A stretch of DNA of 64,000 bases from Morchella semilibera (GCA_009192285.1 CM018608.1:124001-188000); one strand, 5' to 3'. Positions 1-12,787 are shown, counted from the first letter of the stretch. The notes: a model not told the origin generated them from the letters alone. Translations and numbers: made by a program.

Positions 1-3000
1 AAATAACCTAATGGCTACGTAGTGCAGTAGTAGCAATAGTAATAGTAGTAGTAGTAGTAGTAGACCTCATCCAGAGACAGACGGACAGCACCTTGTTCAT
101 GTACAACATAAGATTACTATTTAAAAATAAAAAAAAAAAGGAAAAAAAAAAAGATTCGAGTGTGGTATTTCATCCACATTGAGTGTCACAGAGTTAATCT
201 TTTTTTTCTTGTGAAGAGCGCGATTTTCATGATAAAAGATTGCCCGATGTTTCTCCGGCCTGTCAAACCTGGTTTCTGGGGCAACGCATTTTTTTTTTTT
301 TGCTTTTATTTTTATTTTTATTTCTATTTTTTTGCTTTTGCTCCTTCCGATACACTTTTTAATTTTTCCTTTCCGATGCGTTTTTCCACACCCCCCCCTT
401 CCCCCTTCCGATACACTTTTTTCCGTTACCGCCACCATCACCACCGCCGTGAGATATCGAAAAAAAAAGAAAAAAAAAATCAGTTCTTACATGCATCGAT
501 GGACAACATCGAGACCTCTTCATCTTGCAGAGTACTCAAGGGTACATGCTAGCTTTTTTTGCCTTCCCGCCTTGACTTTCAAGTCTTTTCGAATCAAGCC
601 TTGACTACTACCACTCTCACCGATAGACATCCAACAGGGATTTTCATCACACGACTCTTAATTAGCTAGGGTAGCTAGCTAGCTAGCTAGTCAAGTAAGG
701 TAGAGTTTGCGTGTAATCACGCCAACGACAGTCTTAGACAGAGAGATTAACTACCCTTTCCCCAGGAATTATCCGTCGTTTCGAAAAAAAAAACCCCGCA
801 TAAACACCCTACCTTCCATATTCAATGCCCCAAACAAGCTCAAAGATAACTAATCCTGCTCGCAAGGAAACGTTTCTTGTTTCAACCTCAATGATCAAGC
901 CCCCCCCACTGATTGCTACTGATACTTCACATCAGCTCACTCCCCCCCCCCCACCTCATCAATGGACCTCAGATCAGAAATGTCCTCCTTGCAGGTACTT
1001 GATACCCTCTCATGCATATGTCATCTGTCCACATTACATCTCCCTATCGGGAAAAAACGTAACGGACGGCGGAAAAACTCACGATCCGTAGATGGTAGTC
1101 TTGTCTTCTTCCCGGGACACGAACGGACGGACAGACAGACGGGATATGTGTAACCCTCACAAACGTACACATATTTTTTTCCTATTGGGCTGGCTGGCCC
1201 AGTGTACGGGAGAAATCCAGATATCGCCCTGGATTGGATTACGCGGTCAGGCCGATCTGCTCTAACTGGAAATCTACCACAGATATGTGGGCTCTAGATT
1301 TGATGCATACATCCATGTGCGGTCTACTTTGCTACTACATGTGCGGGGTACCTTTATATTGGCACTAGCCACACATGGTGGATCCCGCATAGCACGCAGG
1401 CCAGGGGTAACCCCAATCCAAGACCTTGAGGGGGAGACGGGGATATCGTAACCTTGGATGAGAATCCGAGAATCCATGATAGAGCATGGCGCGGGAAATC
1501 GCGCGTGTTTCTTGCCGCCGTGCACCAGCTTGCTTGTCAATATAACTACATGTATGGGGTTCTGAAACCCATGTGCGGTGGAACCATTTTTTTGTGTTTA
1601 GTGGTTTTGGTGTTGAGAAGTCTGTGAATCCCGCTGGCCCGTTATTTAGTACGGGTTTCTGCTGGTCTTGGCAAAATACTCAAGCTTGTTACCACTCTAC
1701 ACACTTTACCATTACATACATGTACTTGCAGTGACCCTGATCCATGTGCGTGTGTTCCTGCTGGGTTCATCTACCTATGTTTGCAAAGTATATCGGTGGG
1801 TTGGAAAGCTTAAGATGACGAAGAGGGGTAAAGGGGGACATTGGAGTCTGTGCACGTACATACATACGTTCATGCAAAATCACTCGCGTTTCTCACCGCC
1901 GTTCCCCCCCCATAAGTTCCAACAACAGTTCAACAATTAAGATAGATGTGGTTTGGCTCACCGGGTGATTACGGCGCTTCATTCCTTTTGTTGCCCCTCT
2001 AATGCCCTAGCCATGAAGCCCAAGGATAGGCCTTGCATGTACCCTCCTGGGTGATACAAATTCCACGTCTACATTTTCACCGTTAAGAGATCAAGGTTAT
2101 CGTACGTATCACGGGACGCATAAAATCAGGAACACTGCATTGGTTGACTTACTTTGCATCATTAGCACAGCACTAGTGGGCAGACCTAACGACGCAGTTG
2201 GGAAATTTGTTGTTCCGGTTTCTGGAAAACCAGCATTTTCGACCACGGAGAAACCCAAGCCCAAGCCCAATTTCGGGCAAGAGGGAGCTACAGAAATTTA
2301 CCCGTTATATGGATTTGCAGATTTGGCGCGTCAAACGCTTTCCCAGGTATGTGTCCTCAGGGTATATTGTGTTGTATATTGTGCATACAGATGTCAAAGA
2401 AAGAAAAAAAAAAAAAAAGAGAGGCGACTTTTAGCCAACTTCCGTCGGATCAGAGCAGGCTCCCTACACTTACAGCTGATATTTTGGTCTACAGTTAATT
2501 GAGGTATCACCAAAATCTCACCACTACAACGATTCTTCATGCGATGAGCATCCCAATGGGATTTTAAGGTGCTCACCCCTAACTAAGCACCATCTATTGA
2601 GGTAGTACTAGCAAGTGTTCAGCTTCTTGGCCGGCCACTTATGACATCCGAGTGAAGCTTAGCTTAGGAGCAGTGGTGATGGGCTTCTCCCCGAGTTCTA
2701 GGAGGAATGATATGTTGTCGCGCCATCGAGGGACAGGCGGATTAATCGGTATTACCCAGGGTGGGGGCGGATTGGCTGTCTGCTCCAACTGCCGGAACCT
2801 TGCTTTATAACTAATACGATCTGACTTAAGGGAGGCGTAGGTACAACCTTAGGAGATTCTCAAATTTTTTTTTTGCCCCCTCAACGATTTTGGAGCTCCC
2901 CTAGTCTACTCCTGAGAGTGGTCTGTTGGTGGGGTCTGACTGCATGGTGGCCTGAGGCCGATAGGAAGACAGTAAATTCCATGCAAGCACCTATAGGAAC

Positions 3001-4250
3001 TGCACTGTAAAGACTCAAAATTCGAACTCATGAGTAAGGGTGGTCATTGGGCCTTTGGAGTGTATTCCGGGTATCATCTCTTCTAAAGCTCTCATTGACG
3101 CCACGAGTGTAGGAGTTATTCCTAATTTTCGAGTGTTGCCATATCCTTTGGGGGGCGTCTTTTTAGTATACTGAAGCGGACCCCACGGCTCCCGCACATC
3201 CATTTCCCTACAGCGTATTGGTTCTGACAGTTGCTCAAAGGCTTTCACTCCGGCCCCCACGCTCCTCGTGAGAGATAAGGATTATTTGTGGTCCCTCAGG
3301 CAACTTAATACGTTAGGTTTGAGGGTACACATCGCACAGCTGAAGGTTTAGGGGACCACGAAGCAAACTTTGACAACAGTATTCAGAGTCCCATACCCTC
3401 TGGTTCTGTTCGAGAGTTAGATGTTACTAGATTTCGCAGTTTCCACGGCCTTATTAAAGAGTTGAATGATTACTTGTGTACTTTGGGATCCTAATCAGGA
3501 AAGGCAGCAGGAACTACTGTTGTCCATTAGGCCGTAGTAACTGAGCCTGGCCTACCGGACCCAGTCTCGTATCATCATCTCCTACGGACGGGCTTCAGTT
3601 TCCTGGGCCCGGTTACGTGGCTCGCGTCCGGGAGGTTATAAGTTGAAGGAATAAATGGGAATGGTAGTCAAAGAACTAAGGTATGTTCCACCGGGAGTTA
3701 TCGTCAGCTAGAAAGGAATTGGTGAAGAGACTGATGACTGAAACAAAAGAGGGCAAATAAGTTCCTCCTATAACTAAGCCAAAGGACGCCTTATTATTTG
3801 GACTAAAAAGCACTTCACAAGTACACGTAGTTTGGGGCCACAATAACAGTATGTTTCTTGTGTTGTACGTACGGTTACTACTATCACTACATGTACTCTT
3901 TCACAAGGACCCGACTAGCTTGCATTAACTGAAGTCTGTTGATACCCTGTATGCGGCTACTGGAAACTATTATTGTGGGAATGAACGAATCTACTAGAAG
4001 GACGGATCCACGATCTTCGACCGTGATGGAGGTTCTAGGAATACCATGAATTCGCATGCTCTCACAGTTTCTACATATGTCTAGGATAACGCTGATCTAA
4101 AGAATTTTGTACACAGCACCTCTGACGTCCTTCTCTACGGTCGTTATGTGCTGTCTCTCCAAGAAATAACGTTAAATCCTCCTTACTTCAAACAATTATA
4201 TCCTGTCGCTCGGTTACGATCGTTATCAACATCGTTTTTCGACCCCAACA
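1..4250. other. Gene-poor spacer, low complexity in its first kilobase
   Basis: I see no supportable gene here. The first kilobase is rich in homopolymers (A, T and C runs), a TAG triplet run near 37-62 and a GCTA tetranucleotide run near 667-692. Open frames in it are either low-complexity shadows (for example around 160-552) or short and without family features. The stretch 2600-4100 has more balanced base composition but every frame is closed often. It could be an old, fully decayed element, but no transposon motif is readable. TACATGTA palindromes occur near 1546, 1718 and 3889. Confidence 0.6.
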
Positions 4251-4679
4251 ATGGCATACCCAGCACCTCTCAAAGACCAAGTTATAACTCTACGCACCGA
4301 GATTCTGAAGCTATTACAAGCCCACCACGATACCATATTCCTCCGCTTCCTTCAAGTTATTTCACCCGACGGAATCCCTTTGTCTGGCGAGGGACCGCAT
4401 GCATCCAGTATCAGTGCTAAGATCGTCACTCAGCTAACGAGATCTCTTTATGGCCATAGCCGTGAAACCTCCGCCCACCCCCCTATGCAGTCGGAGCCAT
4501 GGTCGTTGTGGGCGGTAGAGATAGATATACTGGATAGAGAGATGGATGCGATAGAGAACGAGATGGAGGCTATGATAAAAGGCATAGAGAACTTGCGGAG
4601 GGGCGGGCGGTGGGGGAGCTATGAGATTTGTAAAGATGCTGGGGATCGTTTGTCTGCACTATGGTTTCGTAGTAAATAA
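4251..4679 (+). CDS. Hypothetical 142-residue protein
   Basis: This is an uninterrupted ATG-initiated frame of 142 codons. The predicted protein starts MAYPAPLKDQ and has a helical, charged second half (around residues 85-125, rich in Glu, Met and Ile) that could form a short coiled coil. I do not recognise a family, and no signal peptide or membrane segment is visible. It stands alone between a gene-free stretch and RSM22, so context gives no help. Its codon use and amphipathic character look more gene-like than the other frames in the first 5 kb, but it could still be a chance ORF; transcript evidence would decide. Confidence 0.4.
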   Translation: MAYPAPLKDQVITLRTEILKLLQAHHDTIFLRFLQVISPDGIPLSGEGPHASSISAKIVTQLTRSLYGHSRETSAHPPMQSEPWSLWAVEIDILDREMDAIENEMEAMIKGIENLRRGGRWGSYEICKDAGDRLSALWFRSK

Positions 4680-4974
4680 ATTGTGTCTTCATCTTAAAAA
4701 CCATATATAAGTTTGAGAAGTCGGTGGAAAGTACGAGAAAGTCCGAAAACAAGCTTTGCGAAAGAATCAAGCTAGCCCCTAGGCCTTGTAGCCGTATCTG
4801 GTTACCTGATGATAAGAAATAGCACCGCATTCTGCGGTGTTTGAAAGGCTCCAAGATGCTCATCACGAATAAGGTTGGTTGATGTGTTTGCCGGGCGCGG
4901 GTCCTGCCCCATGAATGCTTAATTCCCGCTACCTAGCCCCTGGACCGATTGACCCCCCAGTACTGCCAGGGACA

Positions 4975-4998
4975 ATTCTATATATATATATATATATA
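4975..4998. repeat. TA dinucleotide run
   Basis: A simple (TA)n microsatellite lies in the spacer between the hypothetical ORF and RSM22. It has no evident function. Confidence 0.8.
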
Positions 4999-5537
4999 CA
5001 TAAGCAAATCAAACAGTATGCTCAAGCACTTCCCAGCTGCAGTCAAACCCCAGGATTTAGAGAAACCCGTTGGTACGTGTATCGACCACATATCCCTGCA
5101 GAGAGTAGTGTCAGCCGGCTATGTAGCTTACCCTTGTCGAGTGACTACACATGACGGATACAGTGACATTAGTGTGTCCATGGGATATCACTCGGACTGG
5201 GACATATCGCCTGGATGGCGAGAGTCGAGCGTAGGGCAGGCAGAGAACGATATGGCTCGCTGCTGTTAGGAATTCCCCACCTGTATGTAGCCCACGTGTG
5301 AGGGCAGGACACGGTGATTCGCAGCGGGAAATGTCTAAGACAGTCTGATTCGCTGCAATATATTGGCCGAGGATTACCTGCACATACCCAATCTCAGGGT
5401 ATCAAATTCGGGAATAAAATACAAATAGGTCCACTACAACATCGCTATCGTACAAATCTAGAGCCTACACACCTAGCACAGCAGAGAAGAGAGAAAAAAG
5501 ACATCCTATATGTATCTATACATGAAGCAGAGAGCCA

Positions 5538-7901
5538 CTAGAAGCCATCAGCCCCCATATCCTTCTCCCTCGCTCTCCACCTCTTTTCTCTCCGTGCGTC
5601 CTGTTTCTTCCTTACTTTTTCACCGAGCCCCGCACGACCTCTTGACCAGTGCCTCCCACTCCCGAGATTCCCCCGCCGGAATGTGACTTTCTCTTCCACA
5701 TTGCCCTCCTTGTCCATCACGCGGACGAGCTTCGCGAATCTACCTGGGGGCGCGCTGCCGCCGACACGGAGGGTTCGCATGACCTTGGACTTGCCGCCTA
5801 GCGCCCAGAGGTCGCCCCAGTGGCTCTTTCGTGCATCCCGGTACGCGACCTTTGAATATGACTTTGGTACTGTCCACCGCTCTAGTGTACCGGCCGGTGT
5901 ACATAGGTCAAGTGTTACATGTCCATGGCGCTTAATTGGTGGGAATAACGTCCTCGGCAGCGTGAACGCATAGCGGCGGAGCTGGTCCATGGTATATGGG
6001 CTCTGAGTCGGGAGTCTCCAGCCGACCGGTTGCTTAAATTCTTCGACCTCTGGGCTGATGACCTCTGTTTCGCGGCGGTAGTCAATACCCCGCCGAACGG
6101 CGAGGTAGCTGTAGAGGATGTCGTCGTGGTTGCGCGCATTCTCGCCCATGATGCGCTGGAGATAGGAGGGTCGTTCGTAGCGCTGGATGAAGTGGCACCA
6201 GTCCTTGCGGCCTACGGCGTTGGTGTAGCCATGGGGGAATAGCGGGCACTCTGCATGGTTTGTGCATGGAGCGATGATAGCGCCAGCTTCCTTTTCAATG
6301 GATTCGTTGTCGATGTCAAGACCGGTGTTGCCGCCAACGGGACGGTGCGGCGAGTCAGGGGAGGAAATATAGTTTCGAAGAATCGAAGCGCGGGCGCCGG
6401 CGACGGCCTCAAAACCGAGAGGGGTGCCCTTCTCGATGATGAGGAGAATACCGCCTTTGGGGTTCAGGTGCGACCAGAGCTTCTTGATCCGGTCCCGCTT
6501 GTGGTGGTTTTCCTTGAGGGGCAGCATGTTGTGGGTGGCAATAATGAGATCATAGGTCTTGCGGACTTGCTTCTGGTTGGGCTCGAGAGTTGTGGTGGGG
6601 TATGAGGGGCTGTTGAAGACATTGTCGGGGTTGCGATCGGGAGCGCGGGGCAGGAATGTGGTGTTGGACAGATGCTTTGCCATGCGGTATCGCAGTGGCT
6701 CCGACGCTGTCACGACAGTGGCCTTCAGCTCACTGAAGTCTGGCTCCGGCGGCGGGAGTGTTGACTCTTCTGCACCAATGCGCTCAATTGCTTCTTCTCG
6801 CCGCCGAGTCTGCTCAGCCTCAATGATACTCTTCCAGGCCAGAACGGCGGCACCCCCTGACCCAACATCGAGGATAGTTTTGACTCCGCGCTCGTTGCCA
6901 CCACCAAGGACCCAGTCGCCGCCGAGACGCCGACGGAGTTCAGTCAGCGCACTCAGGCTCTGACTGTAGTACCCGGGGAGCACAGTAGCCAGCCAGGTCT
7001 CCGACTCGATATCACTCATCCGGGGGTCTTCAGCATCTAGTAATACGGTCTTGAGGTTCTTGCCACCTTTATTCGTAAAGATGGGTGAATCAGGGAGTTG
7101 CTTGGAGCCAAAGATGCGGATGGCAGCTTGGTCAAGGTGCTTATTCGGAACGTTGGCAAGGGATTCCATTGTAGGCTGCTGTACCGATGGAGGGACACGG
7201 ATCGTAGCTGGGAAGGTAGCAAAGCGCCCAATAGAGGTCAATGGATGTGTTCGTTCTATCCGCGCATTATCATCCTGTATATTAGCGAACTCATCGCCTT
7301 CGTCGTACTCCTTGTCCAAGTCATGTTCCTCCTTGCCATGTCGGTGACTGAAGGCCCTCTCCATGTCCTTCTGCAGCTGGAGATAGCTCTTTGCATCGGC
7401 CTCGTTCTTGACGTCTACCGGTACATAGTCCAGCTCTTCTTCAGACCCTTCTTCCTCTTCACTGAATTCCTCCTCTTCGCTGAATTCCTCCTCTTCTAGT
7501 CCCCGATCCTGCTTGGACTCGAAGATCTCTAGCACTTCCCCATCCTGGCCCTGCAGTGTCAGTGTCCCTTCCTCTAACTCTTCTAACTCCTCGGGTTCGT
7601 CTTCCTCGAATGGGCTCTCGCCCTCCTTGAGCATTCTCAAAGGCTTCCCGTAGTTTCGCTCGTAGAGTGCGAATTCTGTGTCAGTGAGGAGGTTTTCCGG
7701 AAGGTTGCTGCCCCACTTTTCTCGAACAACCCGTACATATTCTTCACGAACAGCCTCATCGCCCTCGGTGTCTAGTTTTTGGACACGGGGGAGAGTTGTG
7801 GCGAATGTTCGAGTGAAGGTTCGTAATTGAGGGATTGAAAGCGGTGGTCTGCAGGAAGGAAGACGGGCGAGGAGTCGGAGAGATTGGCGCGTGGCCAGCA
7901 T
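5538..7901 (-). CDS. RSM22: Mitochondrial ribosome assembly factor Rsm22 (METTL17 family)
   Basis: A single-exon gene for 787 residues. The N-terminus is rich in Arg, Leu and Ser without acidic residues (roughly residues 1-40), as expected for a mitochondrial presequence. Residues about 90-160 are a very acidic low-complexity insert. A Rossmann methyltransferase-like fold follows, with an ILDVGSGG motif at about 343-350. The family-typical cysteine segment APCTNHAECPLFPHG (Cys546 and Cys552) is followed by Cys569 and Cys667. In the METTL17/Rsm22 family such cysteines bind an iron-sulfur cluster; that these four do so here is inference. The basic C-terminal tail (about 755-780) may contact rRNA. 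Known relatives act in assembly of the mitochondrial small ribosomal subunit. The start at 7901 is chosen because it provides the presequence. The frame is intact, unlike several other genes in this window. Confidence 0.93.
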   Translation of the reverse strand: MLATRQSLRLLARLPSCRPPLSIPQLRTFTRTFATTLPRVQKLDTEGDEAVREEYVRVVREKWGSNLPENLLTDTEFALYERNYGKPLRMLKEGESPFEEDEPEELEELEEGTLTLQGQDGEVLEIFESKQDRGLEEEEFSEEEEFSEEEEGSEEELDYVPVDVKNEADAKSYLQLQKDMERAFSHRHGKEEHDLDKEYDEGDEFANIQDDNARIERTHPLTSIGRFATFPATIRVPPSVQQPTMESLANVPNKHLDQAAIRIFGSKQLPDSPIFTNKGGKNLKTVLLDAEDPRMSDIESETWLATVLPGYYSQSLSALTELRRRLGGDWVLGGGNERGVKTILDVGSGGAAVLAWKSIIEAEQTRRREEAIERIGAEESTLPPPEPDFSELKATVVTASEPLRYRMAKHLSNTTFLPRAPDRNPDNVFNSPSYPTTTLEPNQKQVRKTYDLIIATHNMLPLKENHHKRDRIKKLWSHLNPKGGILLIIEKGTPLGFEAVAGARASILRNYISSPDSPHRPVGGNTGLDIDNESIEKEAGAIIAPCTNHAECPLFPHGYTNAVGRKDWCHFIQRYERPSYLQRIMGENARNHDDILYSYLAVRRGIDYRRETEVISPEVEEFKQPVGWRLPTQSPYTMDQLRRYAFTLPRTLFPPIKRHGHVTLDLCTPAGTLERWTVPKSYSKVAYRDARKSHWGDLWALGGKSKVMRTLRVGGSAPPGRFAKLVRVMDKEGNVEEKVTFRRGNLGSGRHWSRGRAGLGEKVRKKQDARREKRWRAREKDMGADGF

Positions 7902-8200
7902 TTGTGGTGAGGTTTTGGCGGATGGTGGGGGTGGTGGAGAGAATCGAATTGGTTATCGATAAATTTTGGGTTGTCGCACAGGAAAGCTTGGCTAAAAGAG
8001 CCTCATCTTGGCGCTGCATCTCAGATTCTCACTCGCTCGCTCCTCTCAACAAATTGCAATAATGTTGATTTCATTTATTTCTACTATAAAAGGTATACAA
8101 ATAAAATGAAATGAAGAAAGAGAGGGAGGGGGAGGATGGAAGGAGTGAAGGGTATAATGATGTGTGGGTGGTGCGTTTAGACTGGAATACTGCACGTTTG

Positions 8201-9186
8201 TCACAGATGGACAACAATCGGTTCGTTCGACAGATGAAGATCGGCTTCCCCCCTACTCTTGCTAATGGATGCGTTGATCAGTCTTGTTTTCCCAAAACCC
8301 TCATCCCACCTTCCCCCGAAGATCCCATAGGAAATCCAGCACCAGATAAACATCCCGGCCATCTTGATCAGTGCCCACTTGCCACCTCCACAAGCACGCT
8401 CATACAAACGCTGCATCTCGTCCCACTTGACAACCTCTACACCGTAGCCAGCATGGATATGGCCAAATACATGCAATGCTGGTCTTACTTTCCACATCTC
8501 ATGTAATAATCCAACACACCCCAGCATTCTCCAGCTATCGAGATGGCACTGCGGTGGTGAATGTGTCATAACGATATCGGTGTCCACCGGAATCATACCC
8601 TTCCATGGTTTATCATCAACTTCGTATTGGAAAGCTGCGCCGGGGCCATGCCTAGTGGTGAAAGGAGACCCAAATATCTTTACACACCTATCTCGTGGTG
8701 CTGGGAAATGGAGGTTATGCTGTTGTTTTGTAGATAAACGAGGCCAGCTGCGGAAAGCTTCTCCCAGTCAATAGTAGTAGTGTTGGTCTTCTCATCCTGA
8801 ACTCCAGTGGTAATGCTGAGAGAACGACCTCTTCGCTCATCGAGACAGAGCTCCCGGTTGCCAGCTATTACGACCTTGTAGCGATGCGGCTGAGATGAGA
8901 TCCACTGCAGTGTGTCCTTCAGCTCACTCATTGTCCCTGACACTGTCAGGTCACCAGTGTGCAGCAACAAGTCCCCCGTCGGAAGTGATGGCATGCGGCC
9001 ATGCGTATCGGAAATGCACACCACCGTCAACGTTTCTTCCTCCTCATTCCCATTCTTTGTAGTTGGTTGTCGTCGCCGAGCGGGGAGGCTATTGTAGAGC
9101 ACGCGAGCAAGGAAAGGTGTAGGTGCTGCTAGGAACTGATCGAGATTTGATGGATGTCCGGGACCCCAAGTCTTTGTTGAAAACAT
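8201..9186 (-). CDS. Calcineurin-like metallophosphoesterase (MPPED type), frame broken by one base
   Basis: Two abutting minus-strand frames make one phosphoesterase. The first part (9186 to about 8713) has the metal-site motifs CISDTHGR and LLHTGDLT, then AGNRE. The second part (about 8712 to 8201), in another frame, has IFGSP, THSPP and VFGHIHAGYG and ends with the family-type EPIVV segment. The shift falls between VYLQNNSIT and the HFPAP/KIFGSP segment, only about 30 nt apart, so an intron cannot fit. The whole span is 986 nt, one short of a multiple of three, so one missing base (most simply a C on the coding strand near 8713) would give a 328-residue protein. Family members hydrolyse phosphodiesters using two metals. 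The usual GNH motif reads GNR here, replacing the catalytic-site histidine, so activity may be altered. Either a recent pseudogene or a consensus error. Confidence 0.85.
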
Positions 9187-9826
9187 CGTGAGAGGTGATA
9201 TGTTGTTTGATGGTGTATAGTGAGTATAGTGAGTGTTGTTGAGAGAGAATAAGAGAAAGTGTTATGGGCGGGCAAAGAATAGTTTGGCGGGCTCTTTTTC
9301 TTTTTTGGCGGGAGAGAGAGGCTCCTTGGCGAGAGACGCTTAGGGTTGCACTAGTACAGCAATAGTTGGGGAATTTGGGGGGGAGGGTGTGATAGACAAC
9401 TGTTTTGCAGATGTGTGAGTAGCAACCGAGACACGCTGTTTGAGGGAGTACAATTCGGCTAGGCTCAGCACGCTCCAGGGTCCTACATGTAGCTAAGAGA
9501 TCCAAGGGACTGGGCGGAGGTTAGGGCTGAGTGATGATGTATGATTTGGGTGTGTGGTGAATGGAGCACCACCGCAACCCTATTCCACTACATACGACAT
9601 GTAAGCTCTGCGCCTCACGGAGCACACGACACAACCAACGCATTCTACATACCATACATTGACCAATTAGAACAGTAGGTGTTAATATGATCGAGGTACT
9701 TACCTTGAGCTGCTGTCTCAAAACTATGAACTTAGAGTATATCTACAGAACATTTATAAGCACTGAGGATTGTTATCATTTTTATACCATTTCTGATTTC
9801 ATTGTGAAAAATCTTTTTGCAACCAT

Positions 9827-9945
9827 AACGGGCACATGGCCTAGTGGTTTAATCCCCACATTAGATTGACGATGCTACTTAAAGGAGTTCAACTCTCGAT
9901 GCATGCGGCCAATGCTAATGTGGGGGTTAGCCACTGGCGCCCGTT
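9827..9945. repeat. Imperfect inverted repeat / foldback element, tRNA-like A box
   Basis: The left arm 9827-9864 starts AACGGGC and ends CCCCACATTAG. The right arm 9915-9945 is its imperfect reverse complement (CTAATGTGGGGG...GCCCGTT). The loop is about 50 nt. The left arm contains TGGCCTAGTGG, which fits the RNA polymerase III A-box consensus, and the loop has GAGTTCAACTC, a weak B-box resemblance. No tRNA cloverleaf can be formed because the acceptor ends do not pair. It could be a small MITE-like or tRNA-derived repeat. Confidence 0.5.
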
Positions 9946-12787
9946 CAATTTTTGATTTTTTTTTAAATATAAAGGAGACGTCTTGGCATGTATCCTCGAT
10001 CAGTAATCCTTGGTGCTCTGAGGAGAACAGTTCCTGCATCCCTAGCGCCATCTGGGGTTTGGTGTTGGCTCTCAGGCTGAATTATAGGGTGCTCTACCTT
10101 AGCATCTAGAATCATGTCAAATACCGAGATTGTCTTGGCGCTATTAATACTCAGGCGCGAATGTGCGTTTGGGCTGAGTATTGTATTGGGGAAGGTAAAG
10201 GCCTGACCTATATACCCCTGAACTGTCTACAAGTAGACCATATTATATCAAGATGCCCTTCCCATGTCATGTAAACCATGTTTTTACACGTCCTCAGGTC
10301 ACGTGCCCCACTGCACGTTACCTGGACTGTGTACCCTATTCTGCATGTATTATAGACCCTCACTTCATGTAGGCTGACTTTTGAACTTCTCGAACCAGTA
10401 CGCCGGCGCTCCTCCCGAGCCGCAACTGCATCTCTTGACGGAGTAGACAGCGCTTAGGCACATTCATGTATGTAGGTTGGTAAGTACTTACATGTACTCT
10501 GCTGGCCATGGCTTGGTATATAGGTGGCCATGAAGCCCTGTTCTTTTGCACCTTTGCCTGGAACTGGTGCAGCGAAAGCTTTCTATAACTGTACGCCTGG
10601 GAACGAAATCTGGTATCCTTACAGAAAGGTTGCCCTTTTATAGGGTGTAAAAAGTGCACAAACAGGGGACCGGAAAGCTAGTGGTACCGTTGTTATAGAG
10701 TGATTTTAAGATTTGCACATAAAATTTGTCCGATGGCCCTGATGACATAAATTTATATCTACAGTTAAGCAAGGAGAACCTGAACATAAAAACGCGCTAG
10801 CAGGGGTCAAATTGGTTGCTACTAAAAAACGATGTTCAGGTTCTTGCCTGAATTGTGCATAGAGCTTGTAATAGCTCTACCTAGTTGTATATAAGGAGTA
10901 ATTAACCACAACGTGGTATGATGGTGTTAAAATTGAGTACTTCTTGAGTGTCTAGAATTCTCTTTAGGTTGTTTCGTGTTTTGATCGAGTGAAGGGCCAA
11001 TGCAATCCGCACACATAAATCTACATGTTTGCGTCGACCAGATCCAGGGTAACGAAAGCTTTGACATTAATAGGCAATCGCCTTATACCATTTACTGGAA
11101 GGAACTTACATCTTAATTGTATACTACTTCTGAGTGTATCCAATTTTCTTTCAGGTCTCGCGCGGGGTAGAACTCAGTTCTACGATAATTTTAATACCAA
11201 TAATAGCCAAGATTAATGCTTTTATTCAGATATCAAGAGTTACAGGCCGAGGGCATCTCTCAATTGATTATTTGAAATTTATGTAGGTACATTCTTCGAT
11301 GTTTTCTACCTACAGGCTCTATAGCGAAAAAAAAAAAAAAAAAGGCGAGAGATAAAAGAAACTTAGATCCACGAATCTAGAAGAAAAGAATGCGATGAGT
11401 ATGTTTCCGATTGCATGAGACAACACATCATACATACGCTAATTTGGCCGAGCCAATACTTGATCTTTTGATCCTCAGTGCTTGGTGTATCGAATACCAA
11501 GGTCCCTGGTACCTAAAGGGGGGTACGTAGAGCTAGATCAGTAGTAACCTTTTTGCAGAATACCAAGCCGGGGCTTAACACGAGATTCCATCCGGGCATA
11601 TCGGGAATCTGCCATTCAGCATACAGGTTTGGATCGGGGAACATTGGGAAAATTAATTCCGAGTCTTTGGTGTCCAGTTTCTTTTTTTTTTCCTGCCACC
11701 TAACATTTTTACCCTACCCTGACGCATGTAAGTGGGTTACATGTAATTAAGAGGGTCACGACTCTGCCTAGCTCAAGGTGGATAATCATGAAGCATGTAT
11801 GAAGTACTTGAATACATGCGCAGTGCGGCAACGGGCTGTGTAGGCTATGTGAGTACTTTACAGTCGCTCACCTATGTACTGACGGCGGATCCTGCCTGAT
11901 GGTTTTGTTGCTCTGCCTAATTCTGTTACTGGTCTCAAATCCCTGACCCTCCTTCACCCCCGTGATGCCTGTACCTACACTAAGAGCGAAAAAACCTATT
12001 TTGGATTATGATGCGAAGTTATCGAAGGGTGCGAGCAGTATGTAAGGCATGCTGCATGAGGTAAGTACGTACCTACTCCGTGATAATCGATAATCTGGCA
12101 CTATGTGAAGCCCGTGATTGATTTAATCAGACAGATGAGATACAGAGCTATTCAAAGCCGGCCACAAATAATCGCAAACATAACAAAACCAACCGCATAA
12201 CATCCCCATAATGATCAGGATACAGACTGCCGATCAATTGACTAGGTTGTTGGGTGGATGTACCACACTATCATTTTCACTGCGCATGCTTACTATTCAC
12301 ATAAAGTACTTCGCAACTCCTTACAGACCAATGATTCACGTTTCTTCAAGATTCCTTGCTGTTTTAGAGCCGTGTTCGAAGAAAGAAAGCGGGTGTGACC
12401 AATTAGACCAGTCCCGCTATGGGACTAGACTGGTATCAACAACCGCCCTACAGTGGTTAATTTACAATAGCAGCCGCGGATATTTCGACTCTCCCTGTAC
12501 TTATGACTGCATTTTATGGATACCATTGGTCTCGCGGGTCAAGAAAAGCTACTGACTGGTCAAAATTATCAACTTGCATATTCTTTTGATCCAATAACTA
12601 GCTTGCGGATACCTTGTGCAATGTAATATTTCGACGATTAAGAATCAACCTTGGTCTTAGAGTGTGTTCACTAGATAGGCTGTGGTGTTTCTTTCTTTAA
12701 TGTGACACACAGGCAGCACTGATGTGGCAGCTTGCAGCGTCATGGCTGAGGGGCTCACCCAACACCTAGAGCAGCCATAGGCGGGGT

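Noticed and set aside
160-604. Overlapping frames in the first kilobase
   Set aside because: They are low-complexity translations of T, A and C runs, with Phe- and Lys-rich content in opposite strands.
2600-4100. Possible retrotransposon or organellar insertion
   Set aside because: No reverse transcriptase, integrase, rRNA or tRNA sequence could be read, and the frames are closed throughout.
8201-9186. Two separate phosphoesterase genes, or one gene with an intron at the break
   Set aside because: The two halves carry complementary motifs of one domain, and only about 30 nt separate the conserved segments, too short for an intron.
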